From NCBI GenBank assembly GCA_963747555.1, contig CAVVFZ010000014.1:62001-126000 (forward strand): a stretch of 64,000 nt of DNA, in the 5' to 3' direction. This stretch comes from DUZB01 sp963747555 (GTDB lineage: Bacteria > Desulfobacterota > DSM-4660 > Desulfatiglandales > Desulfatiglandaceae). Positions 1 to 8,647 of the stretch are shown in pieces (position 1 is the stretch's first letter; each line of letters begins with the position of its first letter). A model generated the notes under the pieces. The model did not search any database and had not been told where the DNA came from. It saw only the letters and a program-made list of their open reading frames with translations. Made by a program: the position numbers and the translations under genes.

Positions 1-850
1 GAGCCGGGTGAGGTTCATGAGGACAATGCAGCGCTTGCCCTTTCAACCGCTCTGTCCGGGACGGGTGTTGTATTCGATCCCAATCCCTCGGAAGGAAAGA
101 TTTCCCTGAAAGCGAAGCACAGCGGACTTCTAAAGGTAAATGTGGACGCCCTGACCGCCATTAATCTGGTTCCGGATATCAGCTGTTCTTCCAGACATAA
201 TCATTCGGTTGTGGGAAAGGACGAAATCATTGCTGCGGTCCGTGCTATTCCTCTTGTTATCGACGAAGGTCTGCTGAAAAAGGCCGTGAAATTGGCGGAA
301 GAGGCGGAAGGGATTTTTTCCGTAAAGCCGCTTTCCGCACCATTGACCGGGATTGTGATTACCGGGAATGAAGTTTATAACGGGCTCATCGATGACAAAT
401 TCGCGCCGATTATCCGGGGAAAACTTCATTCTTACGGGTGTGAGGTCGATCGGAACTGCTTTTTCGCCGGATGATAAAGCGACGATCATCAAGGAAATTC
501 ACCGACACCTGGAGAACGGTGCGGAAATGCTTATTGTGGCTGGCGGCATGAGTGTGGATCCCGACGATATTACCCGGGTGGCCATTGCGGAAGCGGGCGC
601 GGAGGACGTGGTGTATGGAACGCCGGTCATCCCCGGCGCCATGTTTCTTGCAGGACGTATCGGCAACGTTCCGATTCTGGGATTGCCTGCCTGCGTCCTT
701 TTTTATCGGGCAACCGTACTTGATCTGATTTTGCCAAGGGTCCTGGCCGGGGAAACCGTTACACGGGAAGAACTGGCCGCCATGGCCCACGGGGGATTGT
801 GCCTCAACTGCGAATCGTGCCATTTCCCCCGGTGTTCTTTCGGGAAGTGA
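1..850 (+). pseudogene. Molybdopterin-binding (MoCF/MoeA-like) protein, 5'-truncated by the window edge and frameshifted
   Basis: The frame is open from base 1, so the N-terminus lies outside the window. The middle matches the molybdopterin-binding fold of MoeA/MogA proteins: a 'GIVITGNEVYNG' strand-loop, then after a frame change 'GGMSVDPDD' and 'VPILGLPACVLFYRATVLD'. The C-terminus is a cysteine-rich tail (CLNCESCHFPRCSFGK), known from molybdopterin-binding proteins found with XdhC/YqeB hydroxylase accessory genes. The frame moves from 1 to 2 near 454-455; dropping one A of the 'aa' there restores a continuous protein through the SPDDKATI segment. It converges on xdhC 10 bases away. The likely role is cofactor handling for a molybdenum hydroxylase. 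The family call is fairly safe; whether the gene is broken in vivo is doubtful. Confidence 0.75.
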
Positions 851-860
851 AGGGCCACTT

Positions 861-1928
861 CTACACGTGCCAGTTCTTGATTTTCAAGGCCCGTCCCCTC
901 GCCCTTTCCTGAATGAGCTCGGCAACAATACTCACGGCGATTTCAGCAGGGGTTTCTGCTTGAATGTCAAGGCCGATGGGCGCATGAACCTGGTCGATCC
1001 GCTCTTGCGTTACCCCTTCTTCCAAGAGCTTATCGAAGATCATCCTGTTTTTTCGACTGCTCCCGATCATGCCGACATACCTGGGGGAGCTTTTGAGCGC
1101 CTGGCGAAGGATGTCCAGGTCGTGCATGTGCCCTCTGGTTACAATGACCACGTCATCATGGGGACCGAAATTGATCCCTTTGAGCGCCGCATCAAAGGGT
1201 TGGACCCGCACATGGGTGGCCATGGGGAAACGTTCCCGGTTGGCAAATTCTTTTCGATCGTCCACCACAATGATTTCATCGCCCAGACGGTGGGCGATCC
1301 AGGCCAGATCCAGTGAAATGTGCCCGCCTCCGAATATGTGCAAGACGTTGGGGAGTTCAATGGGTTCCACATAGAACCGCTCTTCTCCGCCGGTCAATGG
1401 GAAGAAAGCAGGTACTGCGTCCCTTTTCTACGGAGGGCAGATAATCCTCAACCGCTGAAGGGATGGTCAATCCTCCTGAAATGATCTTTCCTCTTGCCCA
1501 GAGCAGATGGCTATCATTGAAACCGGCCCTGAATCCGGACAGATGTTTCCCTGATTGCGGTGACGAAGAGAACCCCTTCCAATCGAGAAAATGATGAGGC
1601 AAGTTCTTTCAGGAATGGCAGGGCATCGTCTGTGATCGTTTCGAGATAAACCTTGACATTTCCTCCGCAGATCATCCCGGCGGCGGCTACCTCCTTCCCG
1701 GAAAGGGAAAAGGAGAGAAGCTCGCGCCCCTTTCTCTTTGAGGTAATGGCCTGCTGCCTTCATTACATCGGCCTCCAGCTTACCTCCCCCGACGCTCCCC
1801 AGGGTAGTCTCGCCTTCGCTGATGAGCATTCGGCTTCCGGAACCTCTCGGAGCAGAACCTTCCTGACTGACCACGGTAGCCCAGACAACAGGTTTACCCT
1901 CTTCAAGCATGCGAAATGGTCGCATCAA
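861..1928 (-). pseudogene. xdhC: XdhC/CoxI family molybdenum-hydroxylase maturation protein, with three apparent frameshifts
   Basis: XdhC-family proteins insert sulfurated molybdenum cofactor into xanthine-dehydrogenase-type hydroxylases. The N-terminal part (from 1928) has 'ATVVSQEGSAPRGSGSRML' and 'GSVGGGKLEADV', the classic XdhC/CoxI N-domain. The C-terminal part has a Rossmann motif 'VLHIFGGGHISLDLAWIAH', 'DDVVIVTRGHMHDLDIL', 'YVGMIGSSRKN' and 'HAPIGLDIQAETPAEIAVSI'. The two parts join only if one extra base is removed at each of three places: the 4-base C run (plus strand) at 1727-1730, GG at 1525-1526 and GG at 1392-1393. With these corrections the protein reads through as a normal-length XdhC. 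It lies downstream of yqeB on the same strand and probably forms an operon with it. Confidence 0.8.
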
Positions 1929-1951
1929 TGATATTCTTCATTTTTGATCTC

Positions 1952-2749
1952 TCATATGTTGTACGTTCTGAGGATGGCTTCCAGTACCGCCCCGCAGACG
2001 GCACGGGCTTTTTCACTGATGGTGTGCACATAACCGGAATTGGCCCGGGGATCAATATCGCCGATCTTGAGTCCCTTTTTAACGGATATGCCCGGACGAA
2101 TCAATCCCCTCAAGATACCGTCCACCTTTGCAATGACCGGTTCATCTCCCACTTTCGCCAAGGCTTTTCCCTTTTTTACCCTGTCTCCTATTTCGTGCCA
2201 TGTTTCAAAGATTCCTTCCGTCGGGGCGCGCAGGACGCGTTCATACGTTACCCCCCCCATTTCCCCCGGTACGCCGGTATTGGGTTCGGCCGGTCCATCC
2301 GTGAAAAGACGTCCCAGATGATGTCCTCGGTTGGTTTCCACCACATAGTGCGCATCACGTCCGGCTTCATAGCCCGGACCCAGAGCTATAACCAGGGGCG
2401 CGTCCGTCATGCTTATGCCCGTATTATGTTTGCTCAATGTCGCCTCCAAAAGCACATCCGGATTGAGCGCCCCTTTTATTTTCATTTCCGGGTCAATAAT
2501 GACAGGCAGTTGCTGCTTTTCCCATGCCTCTCGGATCTCCTCGATCCCCGTTGTCAGGATTGCTTCGACTCCCTCTACCTCCTTCCTGCCATCGTAGATC
2601 ACCTCACAGAAGGATACGGCTCTTCTGACGGCAATGGGCCTGGCGACCTCTGTCATGGCGACTTTGAAATGACACTGATGGAGCCGCCACGCGATGCCGC
2701 TGGCCATCTCGCCGGCTCCCTTAATAAGAACGATGATATCCTTTTTCAT
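1952..2749 (-). CDS. yqeB: YqeB-type selenium-dependent molybdenum hydroxylase accessory protein (EF2563 family)
   Basis: The protein of about 265 residues opens with a nucleotide-binding motif (IIVLIKGAGEMASGIAWRLH), followed by 'DAPLVIALGPGYEAGRDAH', 'ETNRGHHLGR' and a C-terminal lipoyl/biotinyl-like hairpin segment ('GDRVKKGKALAKVGDEPV'). This order matches YqeB, a protein tied by comparative genomics to selenium-dependent molybdenum hydroxylases. The ATG at 2749 is preferred over an upstream TTG because AAAGGAAAG lies just before it. It overlaps by ATGA with a short upstream reading frame. With XdhC and the molybdopterin-binding protein it makes a hydroxylase maturation set; the hydroxylase itself is not in the window. 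Confidence 0.85.
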   Translation of the reverse strand: MKKDIIVLIKGAGEMASGIAWRLHQCHFKVAMTEVARPIAVRRAVSFCEVIYDGRKEVEGVEAILTTGIEEIREAWEKQQLPVIIDPEMKIKGALNPDVLLEATLSKHNTGISMTDAPLVIALGPGYEAGRDAHYVVETNRGHHLGRLFTDGPAEPNTGVPGEMGGVTYERVLRAPTEGIFETWHEIGDRVKKGKALAKVGDEPVIAKVDGILRGLIRPGISVKKGLKIGDIDPRANSGYVHTISEKARAVCGAVLEAILRTYNI

Positions 2750-2976
2750 TTTCTTTCCTTTCTGCAATCGGGCTTGGCTCTATTTCTTACGCAGACAGGC
2801 AAACTCTCCGGATAGATGGTATTGTTTGGGCAGATCCTTAGAATATTGCGCCCCATGGCAAGCAGGATAGCTTCCCAAAAAATCTCTTTTTCGCACCATT
2901 GCCGTTGGCTGTCAACCCCTATCAACAGCAAACGGAAGATCTACTTTTGCCGAGGTTCGATTTTTTTTGTGTTCAT
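2746..2976 (-). other. Short reading frame with one in-frame TAG, coupled to yqeB
   Basis: An ATG at 2976 follows a strong AAGGAGG site. Translation gives MNTKKIEPRQK, then TAG (2943-2941), and the same frame stays open for a further 64 codons to a TGA that overlaps the yqeB ATG as ATGA. The translated product is cysteine-containing and resembles nothing I recognise. It could be a decayed gene, a short leader peptide with chance open frame behind it, or an amber-readthrough gene. I cannot tell which. Confidence 0.3.
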
Positions 2977-3033
2977 GCTGTCCTCCTTGTGGTAGAAATT
3001 GCCGGTGCGATAGAAACGTTAGAGGAGAACGGG

Positions 3034-4149
3034 ATGAAACCAATCATTGATCTGGTGGCGGGCGCCCGTCCTAATTTCATGAAGCTGGCCCCCGTCTTGC
3101 GGGCCCTTCAGGAACGGGACGAACTGGAACCGAGGATTGTCCATACGGGACAACATTACGACCACAGGATGAATGCGGTATTTTTTGAGGAGTTGGGCAT
3201 TCCCAGACCCCATGTGCACCTCGATGTGGGGTCCGGCTCCCACGGAGCGCAGACCGCCCGGATTCTTGAACGCTATGAGTCGCATGTGATGAAAAATCCA
3301 CCGGCGGCTTCGGTGGTTTTCGGAGATGTGAACTCTACTGTTGCCTGTGCCCTGGCAGCAGTTAAATTAGGGGTCCCGATTGTTCACGTGGAGGCGGGGT
3401 TACGGAGTTTCGATCGCACCATGCCCGAAGAAATTAATAGACTTTTAACGGATGCCATGGCTGATCTTCTACTGGTGTCCGAACCGAGCGGTCTGGTCAA
3501 TCTGCATCGGGAAGGGGTGGAAGAACAAAAGATAAAGTTCGTGGGAAACGTTATGATTGATACGCTGGTGCATGAGCTTTCTTTTGCGGCGCAATCTTCG
3601 GTCCTCGATCGTTTGAATCTGACAGGGCGGGAATTTGGGCTCATGACCATGCACAGACCATCCAATGTGGACGACCCTCGGATTTTGAAGGGACTCCTTG
3701 AGGTCACGATGGAACTGGCGAGAACAATTCCTGTGGTATTTCCGGCTCATCCAAGGACCAGGAAGGCCATGGAACAATCGGGTCTGTGGGATCGATGGTT
3801 CGGGAAATCGGATCTTCTCTTTATGGAGCCCGTCCCCTACCGAGATAATCTCTGCCTCATAAAAAATGCGCGATTGGTCCTTACCGATTCAGGGGGAATG
3901 CAGGAGGAGACCACTTTTCTGAAGGTCCCTTGTCTAACGTTGCGTGGGAATACGGAAAGGCCTGTGACCGTCCAGAAAGGGACAAGTCGGCTGGTCGGCA
4001 ATGAGCCTGAACGGATTCGAAATGCCTTTGAGGACGTGCTTGCTGGAAAATGGCCTGCAGGGGAAGACATCGAACTTTGGGATGGGCATGCGAGCGATCG
4101 CATCGCAAAAGAGTTGGCGGTATGGATGAAAGTGAAGGGAGCTGTTTAA
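3034..4149 (+). CDS. wecB: UDP-N-acetylglucosamine 2-epimerase (non-hydrolysing)
   Basis: This 371-residue protein has the usual length of WecB/MnaA, which interconverts UDP-GlcNAc and UDP-ManNAc for surface polysaccharide synthesis. Visible family signatures are 'GARPNFMKLAPVLRAL' and 'HTGQHYDHRM' at the N-terminus, 'VFGDVNSTVACALAA', 'HVEAGLRSFDRTMPEEINR', 'MTMHRPSNVDD', and the UDP-binding 'TDSGGMQEET' with 'LRGNTERPVT'. The ATG at 3034 has an AGGAG site 6-10 bases upstream; a longer open frame from 2899 has no family similarity in its extra N-terminus. It stands alone, diverging from yqeB, with no polysaccharide cluster in view. Confidence 0.93.
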   Translation: MKPIIDLVAGARPNFMKLAPVLRALQERDELEPRIVHTGQHYDHRMNAVFFEELGIPRPHVHLDVGSGSHGAQTARILERYESHVMKNPPAASVVFGDVNSTVACALAAVKLGVPIVHVEAGLRSFDRTMPEEINRLLTDAMADLLLVSEPSGLVNLHREGVEEQKIKFVGNVMIDTLVHELSFAAQSSVLDRLNLTGREFGLMTMHRPSNVDDPRILKGLLEVTMELARTIPVVFPAHPRTRKAMEQSGLWDRWFGKSDLLFMEPVPYRDNLCLIKNARLVLTDSGGMQEETTFLKVPCLTLRGNTERPVTVQKGTSRLVGNEPERIRNAFEDVLAGKWPAGEDIELWDGHASDRIAKELAVWMKVKGAV

Positions 4150-4181
4150 TAAGGAGAGCGGGAGTCATGAGACCCGGGTCG

Positions 4182-4206
4182 GCCCTCAGGGCCAATCCCT
4201 GAGGGT
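4182..4206 (+). terminator. Hairpin terminator candidate after wecB
   Basis: A 9-10 bp stem (gccctcaggg / ccctgagggt) with a 5-base loop starts 33 bases after the wecB stop and is followed shortly by GTGTTTT. It fits an intrinsic terminator, although the T-run is short and displaced. Confidence 0.5.
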
Positions 4207-4631
4207 CAGTCCCGTGTTTTGAAGGGATAACTTAGCTGTAGGAGGTGCCAAGTTCTGCTTTTTTCAAAAAAGCAAGATGCGTGCCGTAAAAGTGCGAGCC
4301 TGCGCCGACATGAACTATATGATTTGAAAACGGTTCGAAAAGATGGTACTCTGATTTTGGTAGAAACAGAACGGTGCATATGTAAGAATTTGATTTCATA
4401 AATATTCTTACCAAAAATCAGGGCCTGTTATATTATTGAAACGATCTGAAAAAGCTTGAACAAAATAAGAAAATTCGGAAAAGAATATCTGAACTTTGAT
4501 TTTTCCCTTCTCCTTCTCCCAGACCCGTTTATCCGGAATACCTGTTAACCGTTAACATCTGTTTATGTTTATCTGTAAAGGTGGTGTAAGATGCATGTCA
4601 TTCACGGTTTGGGAACAAGGAAAAGACCGGT
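4207..4631. other. AT-rich gene-free stretch upstream of the ATP-grasp/PBP operon
   Basis: There is no convincing coding region on either strand. The stretch is AT-rich and probably carries the promoter of the operon that follows. A near-perfect palindrome (tgttaac-c-gttaaca, 4543-4557) lies about 75 bases before the first start codon and could be an operator for a dimeric regulator. No clear -35/-10 pair could be fixed. Confidence 0.35.
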
Positions 4632-5423
4632 ATGGTCGCTCAAGAAACCTTTTTTGTGGCCATAGGGAGCAGGCTGAAAGGGATTCCCGAGGTCCTCACG
4701 TTAGGGGTGAAACCCAACTTTCAGGATTACAACCAGGCAGAAAAAGAGGCCTTGTTTGGTGCGCCTTTCGTCCTTTATCCTACATTGAACTATGCACAGT
4801 TCCTCACCACCATGGGTAAGAAGATATTTCCCAGTCTGGAAACGTATCTTTATGCGGATGAGAAAATAAAACAGACGACCCTGTTTTATATGACGGAAGT
4901 TCCTCATCCACGCACGAGGTTTTATTATGCTCTTCACCGAAAGGATATTCTGAATGATTTCAAGTTCCCTTTTATAGGAAAACTTCCCAGAAGCAGTTCA
5001 CGGGGGCGAGGGGTTTTTCGGATAGAAAACAATGAGGGGCTTGAGGGTTATCTCAATCTTACAAAGATCGCATACATTCAGGAATACCTTCCCCATGAGC
5101 GCGATCTGAGAGTTGTTGTTATTCAAGGTGAACCGGTTCTGGCCTACTGGCGGGTCAGTCGGCCTAATGATTTTCGGACGAATCTGTCCCTGGGAGGGGA
5201 AATAGATTTCAAACACATCCCCCGAGAGGGGGTGAAGGTCGCTTTGGAAGCAGCCGGGAAATGCAGATTTAATGATGTGGGGATGGATTTGATCTACAGT
5301 AAAAATCGGTGGCTTGTTATTGAAGCCAACATGAAATATGGCCGCAAGGGGCTTAAAATAAAGGGTTTTGACTTGAAACAGGTCTTGCGGGAACGACTTT
5401 TGTCAGGGAAGATTGCAGTATGA
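4632..5423 (+). CDS. RimK-like ATP-grasp ligase, first gene of a cell-envelope operon
   Basis: ATP-grasp enzymes join a carboxylate to an amine through an acylphosphate. The second half of this 263-residue protein matches the fold: 'FIGKLPRSSSRGRGVFRI' (ATP-binding lysine and flexible loop), 'IQEYLPHERDLRVVVIQGE', and the metal-binding tail 'GMDLIYSKNRWLVIEANMKYG' with the conserved D and E-x-N. The N-terminal 110 residues are not recognisable to me. The TGA overlaps the ATG of the next gene, a class A PBP, by 4 bases, so the two are translationally coupled. This suggests a substrate in peptidoglycan or a lipoprotein, but that is inference. RimK-like amino-acid ligase is the safest family label. 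Confidence 0.75.
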   Translation: MVAQETFFVAIGSRLKGIPEVLTLGVKPNFQDYNQAEKEALFGAPFVLYPTLNYAQFLTTMGKKIFPSLETYLYADEKIKQTTLFYMTEVPHPRTRFYYALHRKDILNDFKFPFIGKLPRSSSRGRGVFRIENNEGLEGYLNLTKIAYIQEYLPHERDLRVVVIQGEPVLAYWRVSRPNDFRTNLSLGGEIDFKHIPREGVKVALEAAGKCRFNDVGMDLIYSKNRWLVIEANMKYGRKGLKIKGFDLKQVLRERLLSGKIAV

Positions 5424-8400
5424 GATGGAAAAGAGTGAAACGGGTATTTTTTTGGGCCATTGTTATTCCTTTTATTTTTCTCGTGGGGTTTTTGGGTTAT
5501 TTTTATTATCAAGTTTCCAGGGAAACCGCCCTGCGTATAGAGAAAGGGGCCATTGACCGGGTTATTGCATCGGAAAGCCCCGTTTACTATAAAGACGGGC
5601 ACACGCCGATTGGTGTTTTTTTTGAAAAGACCCACAGCAAATACATCCCCTACGAGGAGATTCCAAAGGTGTTTGTAAAGGCCTTGATCGCTTCGGAGGA
5701 CAGCAACTTTTATCATCATTTTGGGTTCGATCCAAAAGCCCTGTTGCGAGCCTTTATTGCAAATATAAGGAGCAGACGAATTGTTCAGGGAGGCAGTACC
5801 ATAACGCAGCAGACGGCAAAAAATATTTTCGTTCGAGAAAAGAGGTCGTACGAGGCAAAGTTGAAAGAGCTGATCCAGGCATTTCTTCTTGAAAGGCGAT
5901 ACAGTAAGGAAGAAATTATTGAGATGTACGCCAATCAGTTCTTTGTTACGGGATACGGAAAGGGGTTGAGGATTGCTGCCCAATATTACTTTGATAAAGA
6001 TCCCAAGGACCTTGATCTGGTGGAAGCGGCTTTTATTGTCGGTTCCGTAAATGGTCCAAACATGCACAACCCTTTTTTGAAGAAAAGTGAAGGCGCTAAG
6101 GCCAAGGCCAGGATGTCGGCCAAATTGCGAAAGAACTATGTGCTTTCAAGGATGCTGGCGCAGAATTTTATTACAAAAAAAGAATATGAAGAGGCTGTTG
6201 AAAAGGAGGTTCCCTTTAAAGAGGGGTCTATTACCTTCAGACTGAATGTGATTATGGATTACGTTCGGGAGCAGCTTGGCTCTGACTACTTCCAGAAAAT
6301 ACTGCACGAACAGGGTGTGGACAATATCGCAACCTCGGGGATCAGCATCACCACTTCAGTGGATAGGCAGATACAGGAGTCTGCACTCCTGTCTTTGAGG
6401 GAAAAACTGCAATCGCTTGATATTAGGCTTGAAGGGTATGATGCGTTAAAGGAAACGGATGAGAGGGTAGGGTTCCTCGCCAAAAAGCCGGACAGCGGCG
6501 AAGGCAGTCTCCCGTTTCTTGCAAAGATTGAAGAGGTAAGGCCGGAGAAAGAGGGCGGAAGTCTCAGCGTGTCATGGGATCAGGGCGAAGGACGGATTGA
6601 TTATGAGGGGCTTAAACCGGTGGCGGAAGCGTGGCTGAAAGGACGGATCGGTCCCGGAGCTGTATTGGGAAAGGAGCACCTGTCTCTGTTTTTGAACCGG
6701 TTCAAGAAAGGCGATTTTGTCCCCGTGAGACTGCAGGTGGAAAAGCAGTCGGAGACCGGATCGGAAAAACGCACGCTTGTGCTTTCCGATATCCCCAATC
6801 TGGAAGGAGGGATCGTCGTCCTTAAGAACGGGATGATCAAGGCCATGGTCGGAGGGTATTTCAACCGCTTTTTCAACAGGGCCATTGATGCCAAGAGGCA
6901 GTTGGGTTCTATTTTTAAACCGTTGGTCTATGCAGCGGCCCTACAATTGAAATGGAATATTCTGGATCCTCTCACAAACATCAGGGATCTTTTTCGTTTT
7001 GAGGATACATTCTATCTGCCCAATCCGGATCATGAGCCGCAAAGCGAAACGGTCTCCATGGCCTGGGCCGGGGTGCGATCTGAAAATCTCGCCACGGTGT
7101 GGCTTCTTTACCACCTGACGGACCACCTGAACATGGGCGAATTCAGACGGGTTGCGGATCTTGTGGGGCTTGGACAGAAGGTAGGAGAAACCTACGAGGC
7201 CTATAAGGACCGAATCAGAGATCAATACGGCATTGTCGTAGATAACCAGGCCATTCGGGAAGCAGCCTTTGAAGAGGCAAAAAGGCAAGCCAGATCCGAT
7301 GTCATTTTCAACGGATACGAAGAGATATTGGATGCTCTTGGGCGAATTCATTTTGATTTGCCTAAGAATGTTTTGAATGATGGGAAGCAGGACGAGTTCC
7401 AGATAAGGAGGCGAAGCTTTCAGCGGCTTGTGGCCTTAAATAAGGATATGAAACGGAAGGTGGAGGAAATCAGGAAGAGCCTGGAACAATCCGTATTACA
7501 TGAAGATGCACGAGGTTTTGCCGGGCTATCTGAGTCCTTGATGCACTTTTATCTGAGAACCGGAAAAGGGGCGGAAAAAATGTTGGTATACACGGACTCT
7601 CCGCAGCCGGCAGGTTCTCTTACGCTTACCCCCTTGACTCCCGATTTGGCTGTCTCGGAGGCATCGCTCTTTTCCAATCCCGGCGCGGTCCGGATTGACG
7701 GATGGTTGCCGTCTGAAACGATCGATCTTCTGGAACGAAATACGGAGAAAAATTTCACGGAGATGTCGGTTCACAAGCGATACGGTTTCGAGACGCTTTT
7801 CCGGATCAGTGATTTCCGAACCCTTGTAAATCTTTCCTTTGTGGTGTATCTTTCCAAAAAACTGGGCATAAGCACGGAATTGGACCCGGTCCTTTCTTTT
7901 CCTTTGGGGCCGAATTCCATCAGCATCATGGAGGCTGCACTGGCCTATGAAACCCTGTTGACCGGAAACCGGTTTCCTTTCCCTGTCGGCAATAAGCAGG
8001 ACGGGGTTCCTATTATTCAGAAAATCAGCGACAGGGAAGGAAATATCATCTGGGAATACAGGAGTGAGCCGGAAAAGGTGGTTTCAGACAGGGTGACCGT
8101 GCAAATATCCGAGATCCTGAAAAACGTGATGGAAAATGGGACCGGGAGCAGCGCCAGAGATGCCGTTAAGGTTTTGGATATTCCCATTCCTTCCTTTGGC
8201 AAGACCGGGACAGCCAACAACTATACCAATTCCAGCTTTGTGGGTTTTATCCCCGGATATGATAAAAAGGGTGGCCAAATGAGCATGAAGGACGGGTACG
8301 TGATCGCCAGTTATGTAGGTTACGATGATAATCGCCCCATGAAAGGCAAATATCTTTCGGTTTACGGGGCGGCCGGGGCTCTCCCTCTCTGGGTAGATAC

Positions 8401-8647
8401 AGCAAAGGCCGTGGTTGCATCTCCCGATTACGCATCGGGTCTTCAGCCCGCCGATCTCATATTTTCGCAGATGATCCTTCCTGAAAATATCAAAGGAGAA
8501 TTCAGCAAGGTGCGTGTTTCGCCTTTGACGGGCCTTCCGATGCAATCCTTCGAACGGGATCAGTCTCGGTCCCAGGGTCCCGATCTGCTTGCACCCGTGC
8601 AGGATACGGGGGGGAAACGGCAATTGATGAGGCATTTCGAACCATGA
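5420..8647 (+). CDS. Very large class A penicillin-binding protein (glycosyltransferase 51 plus transpeptidase)
   Basis: This 1075-residue bifunctional peptidoglycan synthase is anchored by one N-terminal membrane helix (about residues 8-30). The GT51 domain shows the catalytic 'ASEDSNFYHHFGFDP' (Glu93), 'GGSTITQQTAKN' and 'LLERRYSKEEIIEMYANQ'. The transpeptidase domain has SxxK at Ser497 ('GSIFKP'), SxN at Ser554 ('RSENLATVW') and KTG at 928-930 ('FGKTGTANNYTNSSF'). About 374 residues separate SxN and KTG, roughly 200 more than is usual, and the extra part is charged and helix-rich. The usual family length is 700-850. It overlaps its neighbours by 4 bases on both sides (ATGA), so its production is tied to the ATP-grasp enzyme and the TPR lipoprotein. 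Confidence 0.92.
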   Translation: MRWKRVKRVFFWAIVIPFIFLVGFLGYFYYQVSRETALRIEKGAIDRVIASESPVYYKDGHTPIGVFFEKTHSKYIPYEEIPKVFVKALIASEDSNFYHHFGFDPKALLRAFIANIRSRRIVQGGSTITQQTAKNIFVREKRSYEAKLKELIQAFLLERRYSKEEIIEMYANQFFVTGYGKGLRIAAQYYFDKDPKDLDLVEAAFIVGSVNGPNMHNPFLKKSEGAKAKARMSAKLRKNYVLSRMLAQNFITKKEYEEAVEKEVPFKEGSITFRLNVIMDYVREQLGSDYFQKILHEQGVDNIATSGISITTSVDRQIQESALLSLREKLQSLDIRLEGYDALKETDERVGFLAKKPDSGEGSLPFLAKIEEVRPEKEGGSLSVSWDQGEGRIDYEGLKPVAEAWLKGRIGPGAVLGKEHLSLFLNRFKKGDFVPVRLQVEKQSETGSEKRTLVLSDIPNLEGGIVVLKNGMIKAMVGGYFNRFFNRAIDAKRQLGSIFKPLVYAAALQLKWNILDPLTNIRDLFRFEDTFYLPNPDHEPQSETVSMAWAGVRSENLATVWLLYHLTDHLNMGEFRRVADLVGLGQKVGETYEAYKDRIRDQYGIVVDNQAIREAAFEEAKRQARSDVIFNGYEEILDALGRIHFDLPKNVLNDGKQDEFQIRRRSFQRLVALNKDMKRKVEEIRKSLEQSVLHEDARGFAGLSESLMHFYLRTGKGAEKMLVYTDSPQPAGSLTLTPLTPDLAVSEASLFSNPGAVRIDGWLPSETIDLLERNTEKNFTEMSVHKRYGFETLFRISDFRTLVNLSFVVYLSKKLGISTELDPVLSFPLGPNSISIMEAALAYETLLTGNRFPFPVGNKQDGVPIIQKISDREGNIIWEYRSEPEKVVSDRVTVQISEILKNVMENGTGSSARDAVKVLDIPIPSFGKTGTANNYTNSSFVGFIPGYDKKGGQMSMKDGYVIASYVGYDDNRPMKGKYLSVYGAAGALPLWVDTAKAVVASPDYASGLQPADLIFSQMILPENIKGEFSKVRVSPLTGLPMQSFERDQSRSQGPDLLAPVQDTGGKRQLMRHFEP

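Noticed and set aside
1916..2815. 299-residue plus-strand open frame
   Set aside because: It is antisense to yqeB, which is clearly recognisable.
4543..4557. Palindrome tgttaac-c-gttaaca as a replication or attachment site
   Set aside because: It is a single short copy without DnaA boxes or an integrase; an operator is more likely, so it is only noted in the intergenic entry.
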